Source: Vitis vinifera (Eukaryota > Streptophyta > Magnoliopsida > Vitales > Vitaceae). Taken from it: 64,000 bases of DNA. The stretch lies in the NCBI RefSeq assembly GCF_030704535.1, contig NC_081811.1, positions 4,691,001 through 4,755,000 of the forward strand, written 5' to 3'. This document shows, in pieces, positions 12,408 to 23,943 of this stretch. The translations under genes were made by a program, and so were the position numbers. Position 1 is the first letter of the stretch. Every line of letters begins with the position of its first letter. Under the pieces are notes generated by a model. The model had not been told where the DNA came from. It made no database searches and saw only the letters and a list, made by a program, of their open reading frames with translations.

Positions 12408-13197
12408 TTTTTAGTTATCTGGAGATAATAAATCCTTGGCAGAATTACTTACCAATCCCTCTCTTGAGAGAATTCCAAGAAAAACTGCAGCACAAATAGG
12501 AATAGGGAAATGGTCTCAGGTTTTAAAACACCTGCCAACCAAAAGTAGTTTTAATTCTGAAACATGGTTGAGAGGTACCGGAAATTTGTAACTTGAAATT
12601 TTCTGGGAAATAGTGGCTTCAATTCTCATAGACTGTATTTACATCAGAGATGCCATAAGTTCGGTTCATATTAGCCTGCAAATCCAACCTAGCAAACAAA
12701 AAACTACTTCAACTCCTCCAAGCCTAGAATCCAACTCCCCTGCCCGGGGCATCTTAAGAGGATACAGTACTGTCATCATATTTGTAGGGACTCTGTACAA
12801 CAAATTAGTTTATCATACTGAAGGCAAGAATTGACATTTTTCTTTTCCTATTTTTGACTTCATGCCCCCCTGGACCCATAGATCAGATTACAGCTGATAT
12901 GGAAATTCATGGATCTGGCTTTCAATTCTGATTCCCAGAGCTCAAAACTTGCTTTCAAGTCAAGCCCAACATACAGGTGTTGGCTGGACATAAAGGTACC
13001 CCTGAGGAAAGATAAAAGAAAAAGGAAGAAGATGCTTTAATCTATTGAATACTCAGACGTCAGCAGAAAGGAGTAAGTTAAAGACTGTAAATTCTAGCTT
13101 CAGAAATACACATGATTTTGATGAATAAAAAATGACAATTTGCCAATCATGAGCAGTTTTTGTCAGGCAACATTAATTTCACCTTGACCTCAATTTA
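12408..13197. other. Spacer between PPR A and the SWC4 fragment
   Basis: No gene seen. It matches 40501-41311, the spacer between the intact PPR gene and the end of SWC4, and would hold the two convergent 3' untranslated regions. Confidence 0.6.
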
Positions 13198-14900
13198 TCA
13201 ATCTGAAGCCTTTAATTTTCTGGGTCTTTTAGACTGAGCCGGTGATGGTGGAGCAGGTGCCTTGAGAACCAGGACTACAAATAAAAACAATATTACAATT
13301 CAGGCAAGAGGGTGAAACAAGGAAGACATATAAAAATGATTAAAGGTAAACAAAACAGAAAAAAACTGATACTTACCTTGCGTTTCTGGTCCCTTTTGCC
13401 AACTCTTTCACCTAAAATCCAATCATATTATTAAATAGTTGCAGAAAAGTTCATTGATTTTATCTAAAAATAAAAACCTATAAAAAGGAAAAATACTATG
13501 CTATATAAAGAAAACTCAAAAACACCCATTATCACATAATATATCACCTCCAAAACTTATGGAGTCAGGAATAAATGTCCGATCCTGTTCCCCAGTGCGG
13601 TGGGATCGCTGTCAATAGTTTCATAGACCAAATCAAACCAAAATTTTAGATTCAAAAGATGCAGACATATATATTTGCAATAAACTCATTCTTTGAATGA
13701 CAAACTAGCATGTGTAGCTCCATAATTAGAAGGGAAAAAATCAGTACACTCACCTTAGGTGTGCCTGGTGTTTCAGCATATGAACCATCACGATGCGAAG
13801 AACCTTCTGCTTCCTTGTATTGCAACTGATCATCAAACACATAGAGGTTAAACATCTACACTATCTATTCAGTGCAGAACCCTGTGTGTCCCACTCTTAC
13901 AAATCATACGAAGCATTCCCTTAAGACCTTTTTCTTTAATAATAGAAACAGATTATAGCTATACTTCCATTGTCTCTGTTGAATATGACTATGGCATATG
14001 AATGTCATGTCCTAATAAACCTCTTTTAAGACCTGTTATTTTAACTGCTAAACCTATTGCTGATAAATCACAATTCTCATGCCTCTCCTTCCTAACCAAT
14101 TATATACTCCAGGTTCCAATATTGAATTTGGAAAGAAGGGATCCTGAGGAGAAATGAAAGCAATTGAATGAACATTATTAATTCCAATTTTTGAAACCGA
14201 TAGGACCTGTAAATGGAAAAGGATTTCAAATCATGTGGTAGCCTCTTATGAAAGTGCTGAATTCCATATAGAAAAGGCTGAATCTGATTTAAAATTCATT
14301 AAAATAGAAGATAAGATACAATTTCTGGTTTTTTGAAATCATCCTTATTATTCTCTGTTCTTTGCAACTTGTTATGTGTTTCTTCCCTTATTCCATCATT
14401 ATTACCATTGTTCTTCTCTTGGTCCACCTTTATCATCATTGGTCACTTGGATTAAGATTTTTAGATTTTTTACATATTTGAAATCTCCATAAAATCAAAT
14501 GAGCTTGATGATCCTTTTTCTTTTCAGGTTTAGAATATTTTCTCTCTTATAAACCTCTAAACCTAGATGCATATGTGATTTGTTAATTTTTAAATATTTA
14601 ACTAGATTCTTATTTAGATAAGAAAGGAAGATAGTTCCATGGAAATGTATTATATCTTTTTTATTTTTTTAATGAGTCAAATTATTCTTTAAGTAGTTTA
14701 GGTTTATTTGATTTTGCAGGATTTGAACCTTTTGTGGTGAATCAGTCATCCATTATTTATAAATCTAGGATAATAAATAAATTCATACATTGCATTTAAA
14801 ATAATACATTTTTTCTTATGATTTTAGAAGTTCTACAATGGTGTGTGTGTGTGCGTATACACACAAAAATCGGTTTCTTTTCCATTGCGTACACACACAA
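13198..14900 (-). pseudogene. SWC4 3'-end fragment (last four exons)
   Basis: This duplicates the last four coding exons of the SWC4 gene at 41312-48988: 13825-13754, 13584-13548, 13411-13377 and 13260-13198. Exon lengths (72, 37, 35 and 63 nt) are identical to the parent and splice sites are kept. One Val-to-Ala change is seen in the first of them. Upstream it continues into the parental intron 12 and stops near 14900, where the sequence switches to patatin exon 2. With no promoter or first 12 exons it cannot make SWC4. It could still end a chimeric transcript or make antisense RNA under PPR A. Confidence 0.9.
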
Positions 14901-14910
14901 TGGAAATATA
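14895..14910. other. Duplication joint, SWC4 intron to patatin exon 2
   Basis: Left of here the sequence follows SWC4 intron 12 (parent near 42.99-43.01 kb). Right of here it follows patatin exon 2 (as at about 36100). GGAAAT is present in both parents at the switch, so the joint has about six bases of microhomology. A short ACACAC-rich filler at about 14887-14899 is not in either parent at that point. Confidence 0.7.
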
Positions 14911-16846
14911 TGCTAAGAAAGAAGACCCTGTTGAAACAAGGTACACTGGAACTGTGTGAAAGGGAGAGAAAAAGCAAGAAGAGCGGAAGATCTTACTCCA
15001 AATTAATTTCATTGTGGCTAACAGCAAATCAGATAGCTTGCTCGCTCGGTTGACAGAATTGATTGTTTCCGGGGCGGAGATGGTGTTGAACTTTCTCCTA
15101 AACTACAGATATGGTCCTTCCCGTCTTAGTGAGAAAGTGGATGAACAGCTGGGGGAAATTCGGTTGGTTGACACACTATCTAATATTCTTGTCCCTGCTT
15201 TTGATATTCAACACCTTAAACTAGTCGCCTTCTCTTCTCACCAGGTCATCAATTTTTTACATGATCAAACATTAGTATTCATTCTTCTCATATTTGTATT
15301 TTTCATAGCATAAGACTTCGAGCCTATAATGTTGGTTTTAAAATCCACCATCGTGCAAACATAATGTCCTGGTTATGTTTCAAAGGATTGCAAGGTCAAA
15401 TAAACAAAGACAAGGTTGGTGATCAACTTTAATATCATTTGTAATAACTCTTGTTCCCAATCGTGTGGATATTGTTCTTTCTAGGCCAAAGGGTCTCACA
15501 GCTTCAAAACACATCAAGATGATTAAGAGGAGCTCATATATAGATATAGCGTTAAGAACTTTCTTCCTTTCCATTGTGGGAGGATATCACATATGATGCA
15601 GGTAATTGCATTTATGGTTGCAGGTAAGAAAGGCAAACTCATCAATAAAATTGAGAGATGTAGTTATGAGCTCAGCTGCAGCTCCAGTTTATTTCCCATC
15701 GCATAATTTCAAAGCTGATGGCAGACTGTACAACCTTGTGGATGGTGGACTTGCAGCCTACAATCCTGTAAATCTTTTTCATGCACAGGCCTTTATGGGA
15801 TCATATTTTAAAGATTTGTTGCCATTTGTATGCACAATTCATTCATTATGCTTGATGAAGCTATCCCTTCTGCGCAGACATTGCTTGCAATACAAGAAGC
15901 AGCCCACATATTTGGAAACCGAGATTATAATAACTGTCTGGTTGTCTCCCTTGGTACTTGCTCTGAAGAAGAAGAACATCACAACTTCATTAATTTAAAG
16001 GGTCAACTTCCTTGGATAATAGACCTGAAAAGAGGAACATCACCTTTAGCCAACGCGCGGCTTAAGACCAGCTGACATGCTAGATGCATACACATTATTT
16101 GTCCTTGGAGTTGGAGGCTGGATTTCTAGTCAGAAATTTCTCGGAATCTAGGTAATTAAATGCACTTACATAAAATACTGAGCAATCCAAACAAGTTCCC
16201 ATCAAAACTGAAAGATCAAGATATAGGAGCGAATTCTATCAGATTGATCTCAATGTTTACATTACTAAGGAAAAGAAAATTTGAACAAAGACAATACATT
16301 GAAGCCTGAGCAGCTCAAAATGTATGATGCAAGTAAGGAAAACTTCAATAGCAAGATTGATACCGCTCAAAGACTTCTAGAGAAGCTTGTTTCACTCCCA
16401 AGCTCGGTGATTGGTCTGCAGCCAATGAATACCAACCAAGATGCTCTCATGAGGTAATGAGCTAATAAGAAAGGTGATTGAAAGCTTGTATAGTAATGAT
16501 TTTAAAAAGCGTTTCTAATTTTTTTTAATATTTAAAAATATTTCTTTGAATAAAAATTTTCTTAATTGTTCAAAATTTTTCCTAAAATCATTATTAAATA
16601 AATTCTTACAATTTGATATCAATGGATATTTATGAGTCATTATTCACTTTGCTACCATTCTCACATTATCAGCCATTTTAACTAGATATTGGTTGTGATT
16701 TCTCCCTTCAGCTTTGGTGGAGTCCTATGGATGAAAAGAAGAGGGGTACGTCTCCATCCTATGTCTTTGACTTCTTAATGTATTCAATCATTTGTTCTTT
16801 TTTTCTCCTTTTTCTTTACAAGCTTTATATTGTGTTTTACCAGTAA
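14902..16846 (+). pseudogene. Patatin-like copy B, 5'-truncated
   Basis: Only the last part of exon 2 (to 14940) and exons 3-7 are present: 15025-15244, 15624-15767, 15878-16151 and decayed exons 6 and 7. Exons 3 and 4 remain open and keep the catalytic DGG of the Ser-Asp dyad. The exon with the GTSTG nucleophile is missing. Exon 5 has lost one base near 16070, giving a stop where the intact copies read TSADMV. The last codon of exon 5, CAG elsewhere, is TAG. The acceptor of exon 6 is altered, and the hydrophobic tail frame in exon 7 is lost. It has no start or promoter of its own and is a clear pseudogene. Confidence 0.9.
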
Positions 16847-17708
16847 AAGAAGGAAAAAAAAACACTTAGAATTTGACGTTTGAGGATATGGCTATTGCTA
16901 GTTCTCAACCATGAGAAATAATGGATGTACATTACACATCTTAATGAATAATTGTCTTTCGGATAGAGCTATTCTTCACAATAGCACTGCAAATCTTGAC
17001 ATCATGTATTCGGGATAAAAGATGTATTATGACATGGGATATGGGTGGCAATTTGTGTTGATAGTTGTATTAATGTCTTGTCAAAACTTAGACATATACC
17101 AAATAAGTCATTTCCAATATGACATAAATAATAATTACATTAAAAATATAAATTTACATACTATATAATTATTAAACAGATAATATATCGTATAACCCAT
17201 TTAATTCATTTACTAATCGGGTTGACTTAAATTTTATACAAGTCTATATGACTAATGTTTCAACCACATATGTTTATGATTTAATTGATTTATTTATTTA
17301 AAACAAATTTAAAATGAGTAAAATATGGTTACATAGTTTAAATTTGTAATAAATGGATTGATTTTATCAAATTCATGTTATGTAAGTTAATTGAAAAGTG
17401 ATTTATTTATTAAATAGATTATGTGGGTCAATCAAAATTTGACCCAAATATGATCACACTTAATCTAAATCCATATAAAACATGTTGGGTTTTACAACGA
17501 ATTATATCAAACTTTATCACCCTTAACAGGTGACCACCTGACCCTAAATAAATGAATGTAACTAAGGCCATTGCAGTTGCTAATTCAGATGGTATATATG
17601 GAAAAGCCCATGCTGCTCAGGATAGGCTGATCCTTCTAAACTATTTCACATCAGGACAAGATGATGCACAGCTCCAATGCAATAGACAAGTGCAGAAGCC
17701 ATTTTTGG
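16847..17708. other. 3' flank of patatin B and PPR B upstream
   Basis: No gene seen. It matches, with more changes, the flanks at 10.2-10.95 kb and 38.28-39.05 kb. Confidence 0.5.
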
Positions 17709-18257
17709 ATGATCCAAACCCCTGCAACCTTAGGAAAAGGACTCAAAAAATCCTATAAATCCCCCAACGTCCAGGATGCCAAAAATCTTGCTATTGCTGC
17801 CCTAAATCTAGACTACCCTGTTTTGTTCCTACTATCAAAATGCCAAACCATGGCCCATTTCAACTAAATAAATTGCCTAATGATCATCACTGGCATGTCC
17901 AGTGATGCTTTTCTGGCTAGCAGATTACTTATAGCTAGTTCATTCTCTTTGAGTCCTCCAAACATTCACTTGGCATATGTTGTATTTTCATAAATACAAA
18001 GCCCTGATGTGTACTTATACAACATTATGATTAAGGCCTTTTCACAAAGTTCACATCCACATGATTCCCTCCACTTTTACCACAAGCTGCTCCACCAAGG
18101 CCTATACCCTAATGAGTACACTTTCTGTTTTGTGCTCACTTCATGTGCCCAAGCCTCGTCTTTCCAAGAGGGCAAACAAATACATGCCCAATTCATCAAA
18201 CACCTATCTTTGGGCAGTGTCTATGCTAGTACCTCTCTTGTTTGCATGTATGGCAAC
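17709..18257 (+). pseudogene. PPR gene B, truncated
   Basis: The start corresponds to the Met of the MIQTPATL start in the intact PPR gene. The copy carries at least two nonsense changes, both Gln codons turned to TAA, near 17863 and 17991. It stops matching near 18257, inside the repeat that reads SLYGKCG in the intact gene, where a piece of an unrelated gene begins. About two thirds of the PPR array and the E-like end are missing. Confidence 0.9.
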
Positions 18258-19487
18258 ACAAAATAGCAAGTGATGGTCCAAGTGACTAACCCCTGCATAC
18301 AACATAAATTATCAAGTTTCCTTAGAAGAATAATGCAATGTTTTCACATATATTGCTGAAGCACCTGCCCAAAGATATTGATGTTTGCTTAGAGATAGTA
18401 CCAAAGGTGAAATAACCTGAATATGCACATTAGAAAGATCAATCAACACCTGTAGTGTTCAAGTGACCATTCTCACATTGAGCGTAATGAATATGCCCTT
18501 ACTTCATAATGGGAATCTCAGCCAGTGGGCACCCAAGGCCTACAATGAAGGCTAGGGCAAACCCCTGCCTGGTCCTATCCAGAAAAAACCATATAAACTC
18601 AGCCACTGAAAATAATATGTAGGCCTCAATGTTGTCTGCCACTCCAAGCTTTGTACATTTCAGCTAAATAGCATCAGTGCTCTCGTTTAAACCAGTATAC
18701 AGATGTTAGAAATCAAATACAATCTTGCTTATAAAATTGGAAAAGAAAAAGGAAATTAAGCCAATTTCTCAGCATCTGAAGTGAGTTGTTTTTTAAGTGA
18801 ATTTGTCTCCTGATTCCTGGTTGAGATGATTGAGAAACAGAACCAGAACTCACATCAGTGAAAAAGCTGTTTTCTCTAGGCTTCCCTCTGGAGCCCTGGA
18901 AGAGAACTTCTCATTCAGGAAGAGTTGCAGCAACCTAACAGTATAATGTAACAATCCAAGCAAGGGAGGAACCTACCAACATCAACAACCGAATGGAAAT
19001 TAAAAAAATAAATAAAATTGCTCAACCACACTGTGTAGTCCTTTAAAAGAAGCTGCACCTAACATTTCTCTTAAGAAAAATCAGTGAACAACAGTAACAA
19101 GCATCATTCATGAAGCTGATGAGCAGGTTCCAAGAAATTCAATTTATCCAAATATTTATGTGAATCGGACTGATGTTGATGGACCCATTTTGGTATACCA
19201 CAAGATTTACCCTTGAATGAATTCCATCAATGAGGGTACCCAAGAAGAAACCTGAACCAAAGAGTGAGAGAGATGGTTGGCTAGGCCTCTGTGAGACTAG
19301 TTTTGCTCTGTTTTCCCAGAGTGCAATAAGGTCCAGAATCTAAATATTTGAAATTGGATTTCCTATGCTTTTTCTGGCTACAAGGAGATCTAAACATAGA
19401 TTGTTTAGAATTGTAAAGGTTTGGGGAATTGGGGGGAAAGCTGCTAGAGGAGCACAAAGCAGTGAGGCTTTGCTTGTTTCCCCTCAC
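18258..19487 (-). pseudogene. INSIG-like membrane protein gene, fragment
   Basis: Exon-like pieces of one gene are visible on the minus strand. A block at about 19487-19300 is Ser/Lys-rich and resembles a plastid transit peptide. A block at about 19310-19155 reads GSGFFLGTLIDGIHSRVNLV and onward. A 161-nt exon at 18663-18503 has clean borders (TTTAG, GTAAGG) and two hydrophobic spans; it includes [15 protein letters not shown] and [11 protein letters not shown] further piece from 18292 reads LVTWTITCYF and is cut by the joint with PPR B. The D-R-(T/S)-R-x-G-F pattern after hydrophobic residues recalls INSIG (sterol regulator) family proteins, some of which are found in plants; this is a recall-based guess. 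The first two blocks are in different frames with no obvious intron, and the gene lacks its 3' end, so it is a pseudogene. Confidence 0.5.
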
Positions 19488-22400
19488 ATTTGGAAGTTCA
19501 AACTATTTCATATTCTTGGGAATAATTTGGGTTGAAGACTCTGTCGATTCAGTTCATCAATGGATGGTGAAGTTATATAGATATATGTAAAAAGACCCAT
19601 CAATTCTGAACGACAGAAATGGATAAGAATGAGTGACAGTGGCCTTTCTACAGTGATGATTGAAGCAAAATAACAAACTGATGTGTGAAAGGGATGTGGC
19701 CAGTACATGGCCCAGTTTCAGAGTTCAGCGTGAACTCAGAAACATTTGGTCTTTCGCGGGGTCTTTCTACAATAGTAATGTTATTTTGAAAAAAAAAAAA
19801 AAAACCCATACCATAAAAAAATAATTTTAAAATTATAAACATTTTTGGATTTCAATGTAAAAGTTGTTAGAAAAACTTGAAACAATCCTTAAAAATAATT
19901 ACCTTTGATCTTTACATGTGGATGTATGAATGTAGAAGTAAGGGGTAAAAATTCTTTTATTTTACTTTGGTTTCACAAGTGCAAAACTCTTTACAAACTC
20001 ACATGCATGCCCTTCTAATCTTGTGTTAGAAAATTAGAATTCTTGAGAGAGACAGAAGGAAAAATCGGAAGACTATCTTCCAATAATGAAAAGTGTAGAA
20101 ATTATGATGCATTTTCATCCTTTTATTGGTATGATAATAAATCATAGTTTTTTTTTTTCATTTTTTGTAATTTTACAATTCATTACAATACTTTAACTTG
20201 TAAAGTAAATGCCTATAATAAATTTATTTATATGTAGTGAACTCTTTGTATTTCAATAAATTAATTGTCTCTTTTCATTAATCTAATGTGAGGACATCTA
20301 ACATGGGACCTTGTGGGATCTTTACATCTCTAATAGGTTTATTCCAAATAAACTTGTCAATTGCGATTTTATTTAAAAAAAAATTGCAATTTCATCCAAA
20401 GAGTAAGAGACATATTAGTAAGTTCCCTACTTATATATTAATTCTTCCATTAACTAACATTCTTTACAAGTTTTTGAGTTGGACCAAGATGATTGTCATT
20501 AAACTCGTAAGTGTATCACCTTTTATAATTAGACCTTTTAGAAAAAACAATTTAGAAAAATTTAACATAAGATATATTATATGAATATAAAAGCTTTAAA
20601 AAATTTCTTTCTAAATTGATTGGCTAGTATTTTAATCCAATTTATCGATGACATAATCTTGAATATTCTCTCCTACTATAGGAGTAATGGATCCCTTATA
20701 AGATATTCACTAGTTTTCATATATCATTTATAAAACCTACCATGTCTGTATATAGTCCTCTATTAGATATTAACGAGTGATGATATCAAAGTTATACAAA
20801 GTCAAATACAAAACTTAGTGACATCCTTAAGTCCAAAGATTTTATGTAACATTAGATAGAACAAACAATAAGAGGTTCAATAGTTGTCTTGTAAGGGTCC
20901 AATTTTGTGTTTATCACATTATAATCACCCGTGAAGTTTATTAAGAGTCTCTCAACTCTAGTGAATGAGATCCACCACTTTATCACATATAGTAGTACAA
21001 CTCATGACAACTTGTAATAAGCATGTTGTCCATGACAAACTTAGAAGCTGTGAACATATTTTAAGATTATAAGGAAATTAGAAATCATATCTCATTGTTC
21101 ATAATCTCTATTATCAAGATGATTTTTATACAATATAATTTAAGGATAAATATCATCAATTATGATATATATATAATTTGCAACCATGAAATGCATGAAA
21201 ATATTATCGTCTTTTGGTTTTAAAGGGTATACAATTCTTTCAAAAGTGAATTGATCTTTTCAAAAATAAAAAGTGAATTTGTCTTTAATGCAAAAATAAA
21301 ATAAATGATAAAAAAATTTGTATTTTTTTATTTATTATTTAAACAACTATTTTTTTTAATCATTTTTTTAAAAAAAAAATTTCCCCATTTCGTAGTATTC
21401 ATCTGGTCTAACTAGCGAAAACAATACTAGCTAGAGTTCTTAGTGCTCTCATTTTAAATAGAATATATTAAATTGATAACTTGTAGTCATATATGAGATT
21501 TGATTAAATTAAATAAATCGACTCTCATCCTTTAATCATCTAGAGTTAATTATAATGGGAGAATTTATAGTCCCTATGATCTAAAGTAAATTCAATTACA
21601 CATAAAATATCAAATATCTATAAATAAAAAAAATCATTACCTTAATCTCTATAGATACAAAAATAATTGGTCTATCAATGATAGTAAAAAACGACTAAAA
21701 TATGAAAAATTTGTACACACCACAAGTCTTATATTGACTAGCACTTATAAATATTTTTCATATTTCATGCTCTTTAGTATATCATCTTAAAACCACATTG
21801 ATGTTTGACAATTCAAGTCTTCGACTTCTTACCTTTCTTTTTTGAATGGGTTCAATATTCTTTAATGGAAATATTGATTTTGAGTGCTTTTATATCAATG
21901 ATGCAAGTTCATTATCCCTCCAAATGACAATTATTTTGTGTTGCCTTTGCCTGTCCCTATTCTTTGAATTCACCTTCTTTGTATCTCCTTTCTTCATACA
22001 AAAGAAGATTGACTTCCATCTCTTGTTTGTAAAGGTATATCCTTACAAAATCTTTACTATCAAATAATATTGGTTCTTTTCAATATCATTGTTCTTCTTC
22101 TTGTTTGATTGGTCAAAAAAGCTAATAGAAGAAAAGGAAGGTGGAATTTTTAATTTTTCCTCACTTCCCTTTTTACCTATCTTATTCTTTTTTTTCCCCT
22201 TGAGTGTGCTATTAATTAAGTTACGAAAAATAGTTTTCTTTCTATAGACACACAAGAAATTTATTAAATTGAATAAAATGTTTTGAAACATGGAAACCAA
22301 TAAAGAAACTAAGACTTTATTTGGAAAGTATTTTTGAAAAATAAGACTCACAACTGTTTTTTAGAAAAGTTTCTTGTTTTTAAAAATAAAAAAATAGGAA

Positions 22401-23297
22401 AACATATTTAACAATCAAAAGATAGAAAACAAGACATTTGTTTTTAAAAACATGAAACATAGTATTTTTTGACAATATATTTTAATTATTTTCAGTTGTT
22501 TTAACCTAGTTTCTAAAGAGTGTTTAAAAAAAATAATTATATAAATATAGAGAATGATTGAAAATAAAACACTCTATAAAAATTATATTTAAAATATATT
22601 TGAAAACATAGAAAATCAATTACAAACATTCTAAGTTCTTAAATAGAATTTTGTTTTAGAAAACATTGGAGAATTGCTTCTGAAACGGTCAACTAGCTCT
22701 AACTTTTCAGATTTCCTCCAAGCCATTATTTGAAACAATAAAGAAACCTAAGACTTGTTTACTAAATGTTTTCAAAAACAATTTTCTATTATTGAGAAAA
22801 AGAAAAAAAGAAAATATGTTTGATAACTAAAAAAAAAAAAACCAAAATTATTTTCCTTTTTTTTAAATAGTAAACATGGGTGTTTTTGAAAATATATTTT
22901 AATTGATTTTCACTTATTTCCAATAGTTGTTTAAAAAATAATGACACAAATACTAGGAATAATTTAAAATAAAGTACTACATGAAAATTTACTTTTAAAA
23001 AAATATTTAGAAACATAAAAAACAAGTTGAAAAGATTACATGTTGCGAAAAGATTTTTGTTCTCAAAAACAATATTAATTGTTGTAAAAAATTGATGTCT
23101 TTTTTATGATAGTTTTTGAAAACGTTCCAACAGATGGGGAGGTGTCTGCACTGAATAGATAGTGCAAATGTTTAACCCCCATGTGCTTGATGATCAATTG
23201 CCACACAAGGAAGCAGGTGCCACTTGCCAGAAGGTCCATCCTCAATTGAAGCAAAAAAAGGGCCAGAAACCAGAAGTGGGAAATGTATGCACCATCA
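19401..23297. repeat. 3.9-kb flank, first copy
   Basis: This is nearly the same sequence as 30890-34879 (about 97% by eye). The left break falls inside the first exon of the INSIG-like fragment; the right side runs on into patatin C as the other copy runs into E. It is A/T-rich, with poly-T tracts near 20150 and 21330-21380, and shows no convincing gene. The last kilobase is also shared with 1435-2440. The middle, about 20.7-21.1 kb, resembles decayed LTR-type repeat sequence, but I cannot classify it. Confidence 0.85.
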
Positions 23298-23496
23298 ATT
23301 TTTTTTTTATAGGTAAATAAGAGCATGTATTAGAAAAGCCAAGATGAAAATAGTACACATGAAGTATACACTAAATGCCCAAAAAACTAGGCATCATAAA
23401 GACAAACGAGCCAATCTTTTACTTAACAAATAACCAATTTACAAAATCAATTATAAACAAAGTGTGATCCTCTATATACATCCTAACCCAATTCAT

Positions 23497-23532
<36 letters not shown>

Positions 23533-23670
23533 ATGGCTTGGTCAACCCATTCGACATCGTTGAATTAGGCATAAAGGAGCAGCCTCCACGCCTTCGCGCT
23601 TCTTTTACCCACAAAAACGTCATTCTATCCAAGCAAGTTCCCCTCACGGTGGAATGCAAAACCCCTTGTA
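23298..23670 (-). mobile_element. 5'-truncated LINE-like insert upstream of patatin C
   Basis: A poly-T run at 23298-23308 (poly-A on the minus strand) follows TGTATGCACCATCA, which matches the 14-bp target repeat seen intact upstream of copy E. The body reads like the 3' end of a plant LINE. It contains an (AT)n run and about 125 bp that copy E lacks. The far target repeat has been deleted here. Right border approximate. Confidence 0.55.
23502..23531. repeat. (AT)n microsatellite
   Basis: Fifteen AT dinucleotides in a row, inside the LINE-like insert. Confidence 0.95.
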
Positions 23671-23843
23671 TAAGGTGTTGTATGGGGAGAAGTGATTCCC
23701 TCAAGTGTGGAAAACATGTTTGGATTCGTTTCCACAGCATTAGGAAATACAAAAGGTAGCTAGAATCAAAGTTAGAGAAAATCTCCTTCCTTGCTGCAGT
23801 ATAAAACTGCATGCCAAAGAATAAATCAACCTTCAGAATGCTC

Positions 23844-23851
23844 TATATATA
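23844..23851 (+). promoter_or_regulatory. TATA box of patatin C
   Basis: TATATATA, 92 bases before the ATG at 23944, the same spacing as in copies A and E. Confidence 0.6.
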
Positions 23852-23943
23852 GGGAGAACCAACCAACCTCCTTCCTCACTCCTGCATACATAGTCTTATG
23901 AACCACCATTTGTATAATTAAAAAGATACCATAATTATCACTA

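Noticed and set aside
14838-14900. Potential hairpin from GTGTGTG...CACACA near the SWC4/patatin joint.
   Set aside because: This is a simple GT/AC repeat that is also present in the parental SWC4 intron near 42950; no sign of a structured RNA gene.
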